From assembly GCA_038093515.1 (NCBI GenBank), contig JBBPSI010000018.1:62001-126000 (forward strand): a DNA stretch of 64,000 nt, given 5' to 3'. Positions 21,610-36,157 of this stretch are shown one piece after another; the stretch's first letter is position 1; each line of letters starts with the position of its first letter. The notes below the pieces were generated by a model. It saw only the letters and a program-made list of their open reading frames with translations. It made no database searches and was not told the origin of the DNA. The translations under genes and the position numbers were made by a program. Source of the DNA: Butyriboletus loyo (taxonomy: Eukaryota; Basidiomycota; Agaricomycetes; Boletales; Boletaceae).

Positions 21610-24210
21610 ATGTTCAAGGCATCACAAAGGTGTGCCCTCTCAGCTACCTCTTCCGTCCCAAACCTTCATTCCAATCAGCCTCCGGGTACACCTTCATTCA
21701 AAATACTTTACGCCTTAATCGCCGTCGCATCAGTATTTGTGCTTTTTCAGGCATGTGACACCGTGTAGCTGTGATGTCCTTTGTGTCTGACATTGGTTTA
21801 GCTTTCATTGGGCAGACTTGTAGGAATTCACACTCGCAAGATCCCCCTGCCGGGTATCAGGGCCGGAGTGGATCCAACGTTCACAGCGGACGTGCTACGA
21901 CGTGATGCAGTGGTAGAAGCGTTCAAGGTATGCATGCATCTCGGAGAACTTTTCTATTGTTCATCTCCATATACAGCATGCTTGGTCGGCGTACGGTGGG
22001 TAAAACTATTTCACAAATTCCAAAACTGACCATTACAGAGCGAGATGCTATGGGAGATGACGAGTACTACCCGTTATCTCAGAGGGGGTCTAACCTGACG
22101 AAAGCTGGCGGCATCGGGTACACCGTTGCCGACTCCATCGACACAATGCTTATCATGGGATTACTTGACGAGTATCAACGTGCCAGAGAATGGATACAGG
22201 ATCATCTCTCCTTTGATCTTGACGCAGATTTTAGCACATTCGAGGTACGTGTGGTGGCTACCCGGCGATGTGTGATCCATAAATGCTGTGTTTACATGGT
22301 AGACAACAATACGCGTGATGGGTGGGCTGTTGGCTGCATACCACCTTTCGCAGGATTCCATTTTCCTCGAGAAAGCACAAGATCTCGGGAACCGTATTCT
22401 TCCTGTGTTTGATACGCCTTCCGGCCTCCCGCTTTCCTCTATCAACCTGCACCGCCAGGAAGGCGTCCCTGACCGCGACAATAATGGTTTCGTCAGTACT
22501 GCGGAAGCTGCGACCTTGCAGCTTGAATTCCGCTACCTCTCCTACCTCACTGGCGAAGACATCTATTGGGAAAAAGCCGAGGCAGTACGTCTCTGGTTAT
22601 TCGCAATGGGTTCTACGATACTCATTATGACAGGCTATGGCCGTTCTCAAAGCAGCGAGACTTCCACATGGTCTTGTACCCATCTTTATCGAGTATGTGT
22701 CACACATGCCCTTGGGAAGACCATCCTCATCCCCCTCTCCATCGTCAGCCCGAAAGGTGGTCGTTACAGGACTGCAACTATACGCCTTGGTTCGCGCGGA
22801 GATTCGTATTATGAATATCTACTGTTAGTCCAGTCTTACATCCAAGTTGAATTGCTCATCTTTTGCCTGCAGAAAACAGTATCTTCAGACTGTGAGTTTC
22901 GGAAATCAATATTTACAGACTTTTGTGAACAAACTGTTTACAGAGTCGAACTGAAGAAGTGTTCCGCGAAGTAAGTTCTTGGATGCTCGTGTTAACCGGC
23001 GAATCACATCGCGTGTTCACACATTGATAGCTCTATGACCATGCGATGACGGGCATCCATGATCATCTTGTACAAAAGAGCGTATCTGGAAAGTTGGTCT
23101 ATACCGCCGAACTGAATCCACAAGGCGGTCGTCAGAGTGAACTGTTCGTGGACCACTAATATGTCCCAATCCCCCTTTGGATTCTCATCAGGACTCGTAG
23201 GAATTGGAAACTTATCCACAAGCAAGATCACCTTGTCTGTTTCCTGGGTGGCTCGCTCATGTTAGGCGCGACCACCGCTGGAGCGCTTGCAGATCACGTG
23301 TCCGTCCCTCCATTACCACACGAGCTTTCAGAGCAAGCTAAGCGCGACTGGCTCACGGGCGTGGAGCTTGTCAACACATGCATGGCAACGCATGATACCC
23401 AGACGTATGTCACCCCTCCCGATTTTGTCTGTAGGTGTTGCATATGTCTGTTTAACTGTCGTTTTCGTAGTGGACTTTCTGCAGAAATTGTACATTTTCG
23501 GACTCCTGGGGATAATGTGAATGATTGGTCGGGTCGGACAGACTGGTATATCAAAGGGTCTCGGTGAGGAGAAACACCTATTGTGGTGAACTGTCGAAGC
23601 TAATCTTTGCCCTGAAAACGTCGACAGTCCAGGACACGCACCGTCACTGGATGCAAGATACATTTTGCGGTGCGTTTCCTCGCTCCTGTCAGAAAGCACA
23701 AATATTGATACGTTTCATCCAGTCCGGAAACAGTTGAATCTCTCTTCCTCGCCTTTCGCCTAACGGGCGACACGTCGTACCGTGATCAGGGGTGGGCCAT
23801 CTTCCAAGCGATCGAGAAACATTGCCGCGTCCCTACCGGTGGCTTCGCTGGCGTGAGGAACGTAGACCAGGTCCCTGTCGAACAAGAGGACAAAATGGAG
23901 ACGTTCTTGATGGTAAGACCCCTTATTCGCACTAGTACGTGCGCCAAAATTAATTCAAATATGTAGAGTGAGACACTAAAGTACCTGTACTTGCTGTTCT
24001 CGGATGCGAGTGTCCTTCCGCTGAACGGTGCGTGCCTCCATCAGCACGCTGGTGCCTGTGCCTGTGCCTGACGTCCTTCCTCAGAATATGTCTTCAACAC
24101 AGAGGTACCCTCCTTCTGCCAACGACCGTCAAGAGATGACATACTAACAAGCTCCATAGGCACATCCTTTTCCGATCTTCACGCCTGCGATCCATACAGG
24201 GTTTTCATGA
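21610..24210 (+). CDS. Class I alpha-1,2-mannosidase (GH47), ER/Golgi type
   Basis: Type II membrane glycosidase that trims Man9 N-glycans. The ATG at 21610 opens a short cytosolic tail followed by one membrane span (ILYALIAVASVFVLFQ). The first intron (21751-21801) must start GC, because only that join gives the frame VDPTFTADVLRRDAVVEAFK|HAWSAY|ERDAMGDDEYYPLS. Further family blocks in order: SIDTMLIMGLLDEY, the STAEAATLQLEFRYLSYLTG block with catalytic acids, RLGSRGDSYYEYLLKQYLQT, KLIHKQDHLVCFLGGSLMLGA, GLSAEIVHFR, RPETVESLFLAFRLTGD and the terminal FNTEAHPFPIF. An apparent stop near 23160 lies inside an intron (GTTCGT...ATCAG) and is not a break. About a dozen introns of roughly 50-75 nt. 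Confidence 0.92.
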
Positions 24211-24888
24211 ATATTTTTAATTGTCTCATCCCACATGCTCTTGTTTGGCAGCAGTCGCTCCGTCATTCTTGTCAATGCTTATCATGCATGGCTGCCATTT
24301 ATCTGCACGATACACAGTAGTTTTCCCGGATCGGTAAATACAATTCTTTCGAGTCTACAAATGATACCGGGTTGGTCGGGAGGGAGGGGTCCTTCTGGGT
24401 CCTTGTCAGTATCTAATTGACCAAGTCCGAACACCGATTTGAAACTGCAAGATCTCGTCGTAGCGTCCATCAACCCACTAATCGTTATCATGATCGGGGA
24501 GTCCGGCCTTTCAATCTTATCTCACATCGGATCCCGTACAAACTTTCTCTCTTAGTACTTTCTTGAACCTGTCCGGGATACATCGAGGAACCTTCTATTG
24601 ACCCATACATTTCTTTCGGTCCTTGGAACGAGTAACATTTCAACACGACTCGCACGCAACGACACCAGAACAGTCTAGATTAATGCTAGGGGCTACCTGT
24701 CCAAAAGACACTATAAGAGGCTAGTTGAATTAATAAAATGACCGAGGGGGCAATACTATCTTGTGAATAGAGAGTGTGTCTAAAAATCTTAGGTAGAGTC
24801 GTCATCAAGAAAGAAAAAAAAGAAAGGTCGTGACAAGTTTGATAGCGGATATTCGTAATGGTCAAAAGGTCCGAGAGAGGCGGGCGGT

Positions 24889-25549
24889 TTACATCGCGCT
24901 GGCGGCTACTTGCGCATAAGACTTTCCCTTCCAGGCAGACCCATCGTTGAGACTAGCACGGGAAATGTATTCCCATGGCTCGTCGGCTTCGCCATCGTCC
25001 AACACGATAACGGCCCGAATCGGAGGGATCACTTCAAAATCGAGCTCTGCAAACAACGTCGACGAATCAGCGACGCCCGTTTCGAACATAACAAAGAAAA
25101 CACTCACGTTTCCGCTTGGGTCGCTGCGGCTTCGAGATAAGATCCCCCAGCGTCAGCTCCGTAAAGGAGTTCGTGCTGTCTCTTGGCGGCGCCACGTCAT
25201 ACTCTTGCTCTGACTCATGCCCATGCACAAGCATCTGAATCCCGGGCACTCCGCCCTTGACCGACGCCGCAGGCACCAATCGCCGTTCCTCGGGTCCCTC
25301 CCCGTCCCAATTCTCCATACTGAGCTTCCGAACGAGCTTCGCCCCATAGGGCACCTTGAGTCCCAGTACCCGCACAGCGGCAACCTTCTCCTTGCGCTCC
25401 TTGGCAAGTGCGTGCTCCCGTCGCTCCTTGGTACGATGACGGGCATGCTCATGAGCACGCACTTCTTTGGCAGCGACACCTTCGTTCAAGCGGGCGCTCG
25501 GCGCGTCATGAGAAGGTTGGGTAGATTTAGTGGATGATGTAGTAGACAT
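24889..25549 (-). CDS. Uncharacterised protein with basic coiled-coil N-terminal half
   Basis: Two-exon gene, about 200 residues. Exon 1 starts at the ATG at 25549 (MSTTSSTKSTQPSHD) and holds an Ala/Arg/Glu/Lys helical stretch (KEVRAHEHARHRTKERREHALAKERKEK) likely to form a coiled coil, then VLGLKVPYGAKLVRKLSMENWDGE and ELTLGDLISKPQRPKRK. The intron (GTGAGT...TTGCAG, about 25047-25108) joins KRK to QLDFEVIPPIRAVIVLDDGEADEPWEYISRA. The stop is at 24889-24891. Clear splice sites and even composition argue that it is real. I recognise no domain and assign no function. Confidence 0.6.
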
Positions 25550-26014
25550 GAGAGAGAGAGGGATCGAGGTGTCGCATTTATATAGGTCGGTCAAGGTGGC
25601 GTAATGTTGAGTCTGTTTGGGTACGGCGCGGGAATAGGACTGCGTGAGCCGAGCAGATTAGTTCGCCTGATGCCGGCAGTGACATTGCCAAAGGGGATCA
25701 ATTAATGGGCAGACGAAGAAGGCCAGCGGTGTGTTTCTAATCATTCCAAGTCATACACAGGACAAAGGCACTGCACCTTGACAGGTCGGACAATTGAGCG
25801 CGATGCGGAAAGTGTGCATAACAGGCAATGGAGCAGGCATGTGACGTTGTCTTAAATAACTCGCACGTTCGAGCAAATACCCACGTTTGCATTCACTTCG
25901 AGACTGAAACTCGTCAGTGTACAATAAGCACAACACATACATCTAATGGATCGTACAACAAAAGCTTCTTCCAGTGCTCCGAGGAACTCGCCCCATTCGC
26001 GTAGTTCACGTCGT

Positions 26015-27732
<1,718 letters not shown>

Positions 27733-27958
27733 GGTCAAGAAAACAGAGATGAAAAGTAGCGCCACGATCAGTCTTATAGGGACCCGCTATCGTCGTGGGA
27801 AACTGATTATCGACGCTCTGTCCCCGACTGGAAACAATCAACGAGTCTTCGTCAGGAGGCACCTGCCACTACGGGAGAAAACGCGCATGCGAATATATTT
27901 TTTGCATATCAAGCTTCTGATTTTTAGTGCGAGTCTGAAATGATACATGCGACATGTC

Positions 27959-30300
27959 TCAGCGACGCTTCCGACCCTCGCCTTTCTTGCCAAATGATGA
28001 CTTGAGTAATACTGCCTTGCCACGGTTTTTGTTCTTCACATTCGCATGTGTGTAAAAGTTCTCGGCTCTTTTCTACAACAGATGTGAACATCACAGAAAG
28101 GCGAGATAAGGAATGAAGTACTTTGCTAGTTTTCATTCGAGGCTCTTTCTTGGGAGGCGCAGGCGACTCTTCATCCGAAGGCATATCCCCTACCAGAAGA
28201 TGAGATCGACCAATAACGGTGACGTGTTCCAATACCCTACCTGTAGCAGATTGCACAACTGTATTGGAGTGACCCTCCTCTTCAAACACGTCATTCCATG
28301 ATAGCTCCGGGTCGTCATCAGCATCGGAGGTATCCTCCGACGCTCCTTGTCCCTCCTCAAGAGAGCCCTCGTCTGATGAGGCTGCTCTGTTGACTCCGGC
28401 TTCGCCCTCCGTCGGTCTGATATCCTCGGCGAGGAAGGTGTTCTTCTGTATAATTGAGTTGAGATTCTGTTTGACACACACAACCTCCTTTTCTTCCTTT
28501 TCCTCTGCTACCGCCTTGGCCTTCCCTTTAGCCTTTGATTTCGCCTCGACTATGTTAAGTTCCTCGGGTCGTTCAGGCGGCGGAACGAAAAACGGTATAC
28601 GGCCTCGGACCCAATCAGTAAGTATGATTTTGGCAACACCATCCACATCTGGTTCTCCGCCTTTGAGAAGCCGCCCCTTGATCTTCGCTAGCAAATTCAA
28701 GAATTGTTCGGGGTCCCACCTCTGCGTCGGGTCGTCTGGATCAGAAAGGGGAATATCATATGTTCGGGCGAGATAGAGCGGTTTTACGCGCTGCATTAGT
28801 GCGGGTATATGTTCGGACGGCACGGGTAAAGCCTCAACGCGCACTACGCCCTTGAGCACTGTTGAAGTTTGCGAATCGTGCGCAGATGTGGGTACAATGC
28901 CAGGACAGTCGATGAGATAGATCCGTCGAGTAAGCATGATGTATTGCCAGACCTAGAGCAAGAAGATGCATCAACTATTTGGCTACAATACTGTGTGGGG
29001 AGCGACAAACTTTGGTTTCTCCCGGAACCGGCGCGATGCGACAGACCTTGCCACTTTTGAGGGTATTTATTACACTGCTTTTTCCAACGTTGGGGTATCC
29101 CACAAAGCCTACGGAGATTTGCTTCTTATCTGAGTGAAGCTGCGAAAACTGCCGAAGGAGTTGTATGAGAGAACCCTTTCCGAAGGAGTGATTCGGCGAC
29201 GCGTGGAAGGCGATTGTAGGGTATCTTGGGGTAAGGTGTTGTATATATCTTGCCTATCAGAAAGGACTCGCATTTCAAACTGAACATGACACAAGCAGAC
29301 ACTTACAGTTACCCAGTTAGGCACCAAATCGCACTTATTGATAACTAAGACAACTTGCTTGTGTGCCTTTTCCTTCTTCAAGTACTCCAATACCGACTCG
29401 CATATGGTCCCGAGTGGATCACGAGCATCCAGAATGTGCAGGATTACGTCTGAAGAATCTATCACCTTGTACAGCTCTCCATATATGCGTCGCGAGGTCC
29501 CTTTTGCAAAAATTGGCTCGATATAATCAGCATGTACTGGTTTGAAATCCCCGACAAAGACTTGCTGTGAATCTACGACAGGTTTTGTTAACGAAGAAAG
29601 TAAGACATGAATGATAATTATAATACCTGACAATCCCTCTGCGAGGTCTTCAGTCCGTTCAGTTGCTGCTGCGCCAATTTTGCTAAGCTCCTCAAATGTT
29701 CCGACGTCTAACCTTGGTTTCTTCCGTTGAGCTTTAGGCCCAAATGTCTCGCTGAATGGCTCGGTTTCCACAATATGCGATCGCTACATGTAAATGAGAT
29801 TAAGAATGTAGATGAACCGTAGCGAGAGCTTACCTTGCGAATATTCGGATTGGCTGCGTCGTCCAGAAGTGCCATAGGAAGCTTATTGCGGCGCAAAAGG
29901 ACGGAGTACGGGTCATCCTTTTTGGTGGATAGACTCGTCCTGAAGTGATCAAGCGCGGTTTGCGATATCACCCTCGTGTTGCCTGATGATTTTTATCCAT
30001 TCATTCTCAGGAATCTGAACAAAAAAACACTCTAGCACTCGAATACGCACCAAACCACCGCCGATCTGGCTGCACACGCCCCGGATTGGTTTCGCTTTCG
30101 CCTTTCTGAAAAGCAGCAGCCTTGATGATCTTGCCATCCTTGTCCCGGACTGCCTTTCCTCCCGTGAGCAGCTTGGCGCGGGCGACTTGTTTCGCATTGC
30201 GATAAAAGTTCTCTCCTTTGACTTTTTTGAGTGATATGTCCTTGGAAGAGGAGGAGCGCGTCTTGGGTGAAGACACCGCCGCTCGTTTTGTCGAAGCCAT
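27959..30300 (-). CDS. NOG2: Nucleolar GTP-binding protein 2 (60S assembly GTPase)
   Basis: Required for late nucleolar/nucleoplasmic maturation of the large ribosomal subunit and its export. The ATG at 30300 starts [11 protein letters not shown]. The N-terminal block [29 protein letters not shown] and [16 protein letters not shown] are family hallmarks. The GTPase motifs occur in circularly permuted order, as expected for this class: NKCDLVP (G4, about 29320), then GYPNVGKSS (G1, about 29090), then DCPG (G3, about 28915). Next are the GVVRVE and [15 protein letters not shown] regions, then an acidic, Lys-rich tail and a basic end [11 protein letters not shown] at TGA 27959-27961. All introns checked are GT-AG. 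It is divergent from the GST gene at 30803. Confidence 0.95.
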
Positions 30301-30802
30301 GTTAGTTGAGCTATATGTCCCACTCAGAAACCGACCTCGAGGGATACCATTTTCCCACAACACTATATTAGGAGGAAACCCCTGACATTGACAGAGTGGT
30401 TACGACCCCGTAAGACAACGGATAGGATTTTAAGTAAGAGAAAGGTTGGGCACTGTCGGTCTCTTTCCCCGCTCACAACACAGATTTCTCATAATGCATG
30501 GCTTTTCGGCGTCCCAACCATGTGTATTTATGATCGATTATATATACTGTATTCACCAGACTGTCAATATTCTTGACGTGCTGACCGATTCCGTGACCTC
30601 CGCAGGCCCTGGAACACGCATCAGTTCTCCATCAGATAGGCACCTACGACCTAAAGATGAAACGACGAGTCAGAAAAGACCCGTAGGCGATGCGAGGCAG
30701 AGCTGCGGACCAAATATGCTGATGAAGCAATTGAAAGGCGCTGAGGCTACTCACTAGATAAAGGGTGCGCAGAATGACTCGGAGTAGATAACATACTCCA
30801 CG
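30301..30802. promoter_or_regulatory. Divergent intergenic region: NOG2 and etherase-type GST
   Basis: 502 bp containing both promoters. An AT-rich stretch (TTATGATCGATTATATATACTG, near 30530) includes a TATATATA that could serve as a TATA element for either gene. No other signal was recognised. Confidence 0.35.
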
Positions 30803-31595
30803 ATGTTGCCACTCGTCCTCTATGACATCCCCTCCAAGCTCCCCGGTAACAATTGGACGCCTAACCCTGCAAAACCAAGGTACGAGAGCATTGTTCTTTC
30901 ATAGTGTTGTGATGTTGAACGAACGTCCCAGATTCGTCTTGGGATACAAGAACCTTCCGTTCGAGACCGTCTGGGTCGAGTATCCTGACATTGCTTCTAA
31001 ATTCAAAGAGATCGGCGCGTCACCCAACAGGATGTCAGATGGACGCGAACTGTATACCGTACCTGTCCTCAGCGACCCCAACACTGATGCCCTCATCACC
31101 GATTCCTGGGCGATTGCAGAGTACCTCGACAAGACCTACCCAGAGAAGCCTATTTTCCCAGACGGCTCCAAAGGCCTAATCACCGCCTTTGACTCCGCAT
31201 TGGACGCGCTGAGGGGAGCTTCTTTCAGATTTAGTCTCCTGCGCTCGTCACAGATTTTGAACGAGCGCAGTCGGGAGTACTTTATCACTACCAGACAAGC
31301 GGCCTTTGGAGAAAAAGTTGACGAATGGTCTCCCGAAGGACAAACGCGCGACGCTCACTGGGAAATCATCGAGAAGAGTTTTTATGGTTCCGCAAAGAGG
31401 TGGTACGACAAGGTTGAGGGCAAATGGGTGATGGGGGATACTTTTTCCTATGCAGACATTCTCCTTGCGGTTCGTTCTCTTTGGTTCAAAAGGGTTTGTC
31501 ATGAAGATGAGTGGAAGAGGATTGCTTCCCTGCATGATGGGTTCTTTGAGAGATTGCTTGCGGATGTAGAAAAAGAATGCGGCAATCTTGCCTAA
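30803..31595 (+). CDS. Etherase-type glutathione S-transferase (GTE/Ure2p-like fold)
   Basis: Two exons: 30803-30879 and 30932-31595 (GTACGA...TCCCAG, 52 nt). The start MLPLVLYDIPSKLPGNNWTPNPAKPR|FVLGYKNLPFETVWVEYPDI is the typical thioredoxin-fold N-terminus of the fungal GSTs related to bacterial LigE beta-etherases. The cis-Pro loop is YTVPVLSD and the glutathione-gamma-glutamyl site TDSWAIAEYLDKTYP. The helical C-terminal domain ends with GDTFSYADILLAV and a tail CGNLA. About 246 residues, usual for the class. The exact substrate cannot be read from sequence; such enzymes are linked to detoxification and to turnover of aromatic compounds in wood- and litter-degrading fungi. Confidence 0.85.
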
Positions 31596-32138
31596 ACGTT
31601 GACTAGGCGCATCAACTGTATCGAATGTACAATAGGGCAATACCTTAATCGTTGCACCTGAACAGGAATGGCGTGGAACGACATCCTTGGTGGTGTATGC
31701 CGAGCGTTCCAATTCCTAATGAATAGTAACGAGGACGGAAAACACAGATGGCCCCGTGAAAATGGTTGTCGTATTCTAAGATGCATAGATACATGGAAGA
31801 TGACAAGCCTGTAGATTAAAAATCAGAAAAGTATGTTCCAGGTTGATGTCGACATGCCGTGTCCTGCTAAATCGTCGAACGACACTTCCTAAGCTGGTGG
31901 ATATTCTCGAGAGATCAGGACTTCGCAGTGCGAAGTCACTGGCACTGTCATCGACGGTAGAGTGGTCTACATCGCGCAGCGTGGCATTCTCCCTTGAGAA
32001 AAGGACTGAAAATTTGTGCTGAGGGTTCTTATAGGTGTTCGGCTAATTCCTTTCTCACGGTTACTCTAGCCCGAACGCGATCTCAAGTTTCGCGACTGCT
32101 AGTACTTCGAACACGGTCGCGAGTGCAGTCTGCCACTC

Positions 32139-33055
32139 ATGTTCAGGTCGTGTATTACGCAAGGCAAGTCATTCTGATTAACTTGTACGAAAAAAATCTG
32201 ACTCTGTATCAAGTTTCGCGGTGTCTCGCGTCCTCAAGCCGGGTAGAGCTGCACACCTCTGTCATCTGTCGAGCCAAACCCCAAGCTCCAAAAAAGCCGG
32301 TCTCAAAGTTACAGGCCAAGGTAGATCGTAAACATGCCAAGGATGCAGGTCGTCTCTACGTCGTCCTCGGGTCCGAATACAACAAAGAAGACAAGTGGAT
32401 AGGATGCGACCTTCAAAAGGTCGTCCTGACGCCGGACGCTGTCTACTCTCAAGACGCAGAACCTGAGGTTCTACGTCTTTTCGAAGGGGAGGTCAACATG
32501 CCGTCGCATCTGAGCTTTGGGATGGAAGGAGGGGAGGATAAGAAGCTGCTGTTTGGGGTTCTACCTGCCTTGACAGTTGAGAGGGGTGTTACCACGTTCG
32601 ACGAGGATACGGTGGAGCGCACGAAAGCGGCCATGAAAGAAGAACTCCAAAAGGCCAACATGTTCGTGCGGCTGGTAGACCTCAGGAACGCGAATGCGAA
32701 AGGTCTTGCCTATGAAAATCGTAGACGCATCATTGCAGCCTTTTCGACTCCTGAACAACCAAATGACACAGGTCGGCCAGAGGTTCAAGGTACGAGATCA
32801 AGTTTAATCCCCCCACACCAACAATTACCCACTTGTTCGATAGCCGCACTACTGACATACCAAATCCGCAATTTGTGGTCGCATCTGCTCAGCTTCAGAA
32901 AGGATGTAGCAAACCGGAGAGCTTTGCGCCAACTCGTTCACGACCGAGCCAAGGTTCTCCGGTATCTCAAGCGTTTAGATCGGGATCGTTACGAGGCAAT
33001 TCTTCCGCGATTAGGTCTTGACAAGGGCGGTGTAGAAGGAGAACTGGTTATTTAG
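32139..33055 (+). CDS. MRPS28: Mitochondrial small-subunit ribosomal protein uS15
   Basis: Three exons: 32139-32163, 32214-32789 and 32844-33055. The short first exon plus intron 1 gives a classic mitochondrial presequence, MFRSCITQ|VSRCLASSSRVELHT. This intron has a GC donor (AG|GCAAGT, 32164-32213). The second intron is GTACGA...GATAG. The mature part contains a fungal N-terminal extension (GRLYVVLGSEYNKEDKW). The uS15 core is at the end: ALLTYQIRNLWSHLLSFRKDVANRRALRQLVHDRAKVLRYLKRLDRDRY, which includes the conserved H-x(6)-D-x(2)-N-like helix pair of S15. The uninterrupted frame upstream of 32139 is not needed. About 270 residues, long compared with bacterial S15 but normal for fungi. Confidence 0.85.
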
Positions 33056-33273
33056 ATCTTCGGCGATTCATGTTCTCCTTGCTCCCTACAGCGCCGACGT
33101 CTCATAGCCTAACTTCGACTGCATAAGTGAGCCACATTAGCATTATGTGCAACCATTATCAATAGAAGGGATTCGTAAAATAACGGGGGAAGCTACAATA
33201 CGAAAATATCAGGAACATAATTTACACTGAATTGCAGGCCCATCAAACTGAACTGCAGATAGCATTACTCTGA

Positions 33274-36157
33274 TCAGAAGAAGAAATCATCACTATAATA
33301 GTCATCTTCGAACTCGTCCTCCGAGAACCCCAAGCACCATGGGTCATGGATATGTCTTTCACCTGGGGCGGGAACGTTGTCTGGTCTCTCCATGGTGAGC
33401 GAAATCTTCAGATGGGGTGTGCGTGCCCTGCGACCCTGAGGGGCCTCGTAGTCTTTATAATAATCTTGATTTTCTTGCGGCTCCGAGATAGAATGCCTGG
33501 AACGTACATGGTCAAACCCTCAAATGCATGTTAGATGAACGATGCTGGCATACGTCACGCTGAGATGAGTCTTCATTTTAGTAAGCTCCATACACTCCGT
33601 TTCGGTCGGAAGATCCATGCAATGTGCACAGAGCCAGACCATTTCTTCGGGAGGATCAGCGTAGAACTCATCTGGCACTAAGCCATGGAAGACAACAGCT
33701 GAAAGAATGGCCTGATTGGCTTTGTATTCTTCATCAACATCCACGACGTCAGATGCGACTTCATCGTCGATTAACTTCCATTGGATGTTTGTTCTGCCTG
33801 GGTGCGAACGACAATTGTGAGCGACCTGGTCAAGCGTCAGTCACAATCTAGGAACAACAAAGGGTCAAGATGAATTCACTGCCGCGCGCCAACCAAAGAC
33901 CTGCGCCTCAGCTTGGTCCCACTGGTCATCTGACCACTCAAGGCATTCAAGACAGGCCAACTGATGATCCAATTGGTCCATCTCAACAGTTGTTGTCGTC
34001 TCGGGATTCAAGCCACATGTCGTAACAGCATTGGCAGCCATTTTGCCGGCCTTCTCATCCACCTGAAGGAGGTGGCAGGTCCACCGAGTACGATTGCCCA
34101 TCGGGTAGTCGTATTGCTTAGTAGGATCCCCACTGGGGTTATCCCAGTTGAACCCATGTTGCTTCGTCAGGCAACGATGTCCTAAGACCTTCGGAAAGAA
34201 GAGCGGATTAGACCTCGAGCGCGTGCGGCGAGGGCCAAAACCGAAGCCCCAAGAATCGAAAAAGTCATCTTCTGACGAGGTAGAGTCGGTGTCAGCTGGA
34301 ACCAGCGTCGTAGAGATGACAGAAGATACCGAATCGAGGGTTGCAGCACTTGCAACTGAAGACAGTAGTGGCTAATGAAAGATCTTGAGTGATCCGGGAG
34401 TCACCTGGAATGGAAGGCTCAACATCTTTGGCCTTCCCTTTTCCGGTGGGGTGTGTGGAGGGAGATGGCATATTATCCACAAATGTGGAATCGATGGTTT
34501 CGCTCGGGCAACTGACTCGGGGCCTGTGGGAATACAGCGAATCCTTGACCTTCTGGACGAGCGACCCAAGAATTCGAGTACGCCATTCGCTGATGAGCTC
34601 ATCCATCTTCTCTACGACTGGGGCAAACGTATTTTCAGTCACTGGTGTCTCCGTCGGAAGCTCAAGAATTTCCAGAACCTGAGAGATGGCACAAAAGTCC
34701 ATCGGATCAGGCATGACATCCATCAAAGGGAAACGTGAAAGCTTGTAAGCGCGAAGTATGGATACCGCAATTCGCTTGCGTGAGATGACCAGGGCTTTGC
34801 GTTCGCGTTCAAGGCGTTGAGCTTTCATCCGTTCCATGAAACTGACCATCTCGTCCTGGATGTTGGCCCAAACTAGAATGATTGATATCAACGATGCCCC
34901 TAAAAGCGAGAAATAACCTACTACGACGTGTCAGGCGAGTCGGTTGCTTGACGAGTCTGTGGTGAGACAAATCATCACGAGTGGGGATCTGCTCGATCTC
35001 AGATCCCCAACCAAGTCCTGTTAACTTCTCGATGATCCTACGTGGCTTATTTAGCTCGCTCTTCAAACAACTGTACGGGGACCTCACGCTTCCTTTCTTT
35101 CGCGCCGAAGGTCGTCGAGTTGCTCCGAGCGATCTTTAGCCTGGTTGGCGGCCCAAGCTTCGAGTAAAGCACCGTACTGTCAGATATTCGTTATCAATGA
35201 TAACCTCACAAATGCTGTGAAACTAACATTACCTTTTCCATTTGAAAGACCAAAGCTTGACGTTCCTTTACGAACTTGTCACGCTCCTCGAGGTCAGTAA
35301 ACGATGCCCTCTTCGATTGAAATTCATGCAGATCTTTGGAATAATAGGAAGGGCGTCCTCGTTCTGAGGAAGAATAGGTGAGCACAAAAGAATGAGACAT
35401 TGCTGTCACTCACTGCCGTATTTACTAGGGACTGCCTTGTACACGGACTCGCCAACAAAGAGCGAGTAGTCTTCTACCATGCTATGACACCAAGGTAGAT
35501 AACAATATGTCGATGAAAAATATGTCACCCACCACTCCTTAGCGCATTTAGAACAGATGCGCCGCCCAATCCGCCAGTCGACTGATCGGATGTTCGGTGA
35601 CAAGCATTCCTAGAAGGTGGTCAAGGACCCTGATGCGAGAGTAGAAAAGAGCGAATCTAACATGGCAATGTGTATCAAAGACGAGATTTGCAAATTGGGG
35701 CTCGCTCATGTAAGGAGGACAGTCCGGCAAGTCAGGCACGTTTTTACGGGCGGCTATCCAAATCGATACGGAGGAACGATGCATGAGCAAGCGTCTAAAT
35801 TGCTTTGTGGTGCGTGCAAGGCGCAACACATCGAGTGGCATAAGATGTCCAAATATCTGAACAATGAATGGTCCGCAGAGCACACACTGAAAATAACGGT
35901 CATACCTCAAATAAGATATCCATGGGCATCTCCATGAGGCCAGCGAGCCTGCCTGCAACTCGTCCCCATTTAGGCCTCTTAGCTTTCGCTTGATCAGCCT
36001 GGGAGGTCTCAGCTTCATCGGACCTATCCGAAATCTGCTTCCTCTTCTTCGAGGTCGAGTTAGCGACGCGGGAGGCGACTCTGCGCTTCTTGACGTTATC
36101 GCCTGGCGCTTGTGCGGCCCCAGTTGTCTCAGACTGAACTCGGTTTCTAGGAGCCAT
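33274..36157 (-). CDS. F-box protein, agaricomycete type
   Basis: Probable substrate adaptor of an SCF ubiquitin ligase. The ATG at 36157 opens a basic, disordered N-terminus with likely nuclear signals (KKRRVASRVANSTSKKRKQ). The F-box is split by an intron: MEMPMDILFE|IFGHLMPLDVLRLARTTKQFRRLLMHRSS, followed by IWIAARKNVPDLPDCPPYMSEPQFANLVFDTHC. A Cys/His-rich segment (RICSKCAKEWW) follows. Later exons are long helices (RLERERKALVISRKR), a conserved KLSRFPLMDVMP-like stretch, a Cys-rich block near 33900-34000 (LACLECLEWSDDQW), VWLCAHCMDLP, and an acidic C-terminus (EDEFEDDYYSDDFFF) at TGA 33274-33276. About ten introns. Its target is unknown. Confidence 0.75.

Noticed and set aside
22900..23260. 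Apparent stop codons and frame changes in the GH47 gene suggesting a pseudogene.
   Set aside because: Two short GT-AG introns remove them, and the joined frame matches the family (LYDHAMTGIHDHLV, then SELTRRNWKLIHKQDHLVCFLGG).
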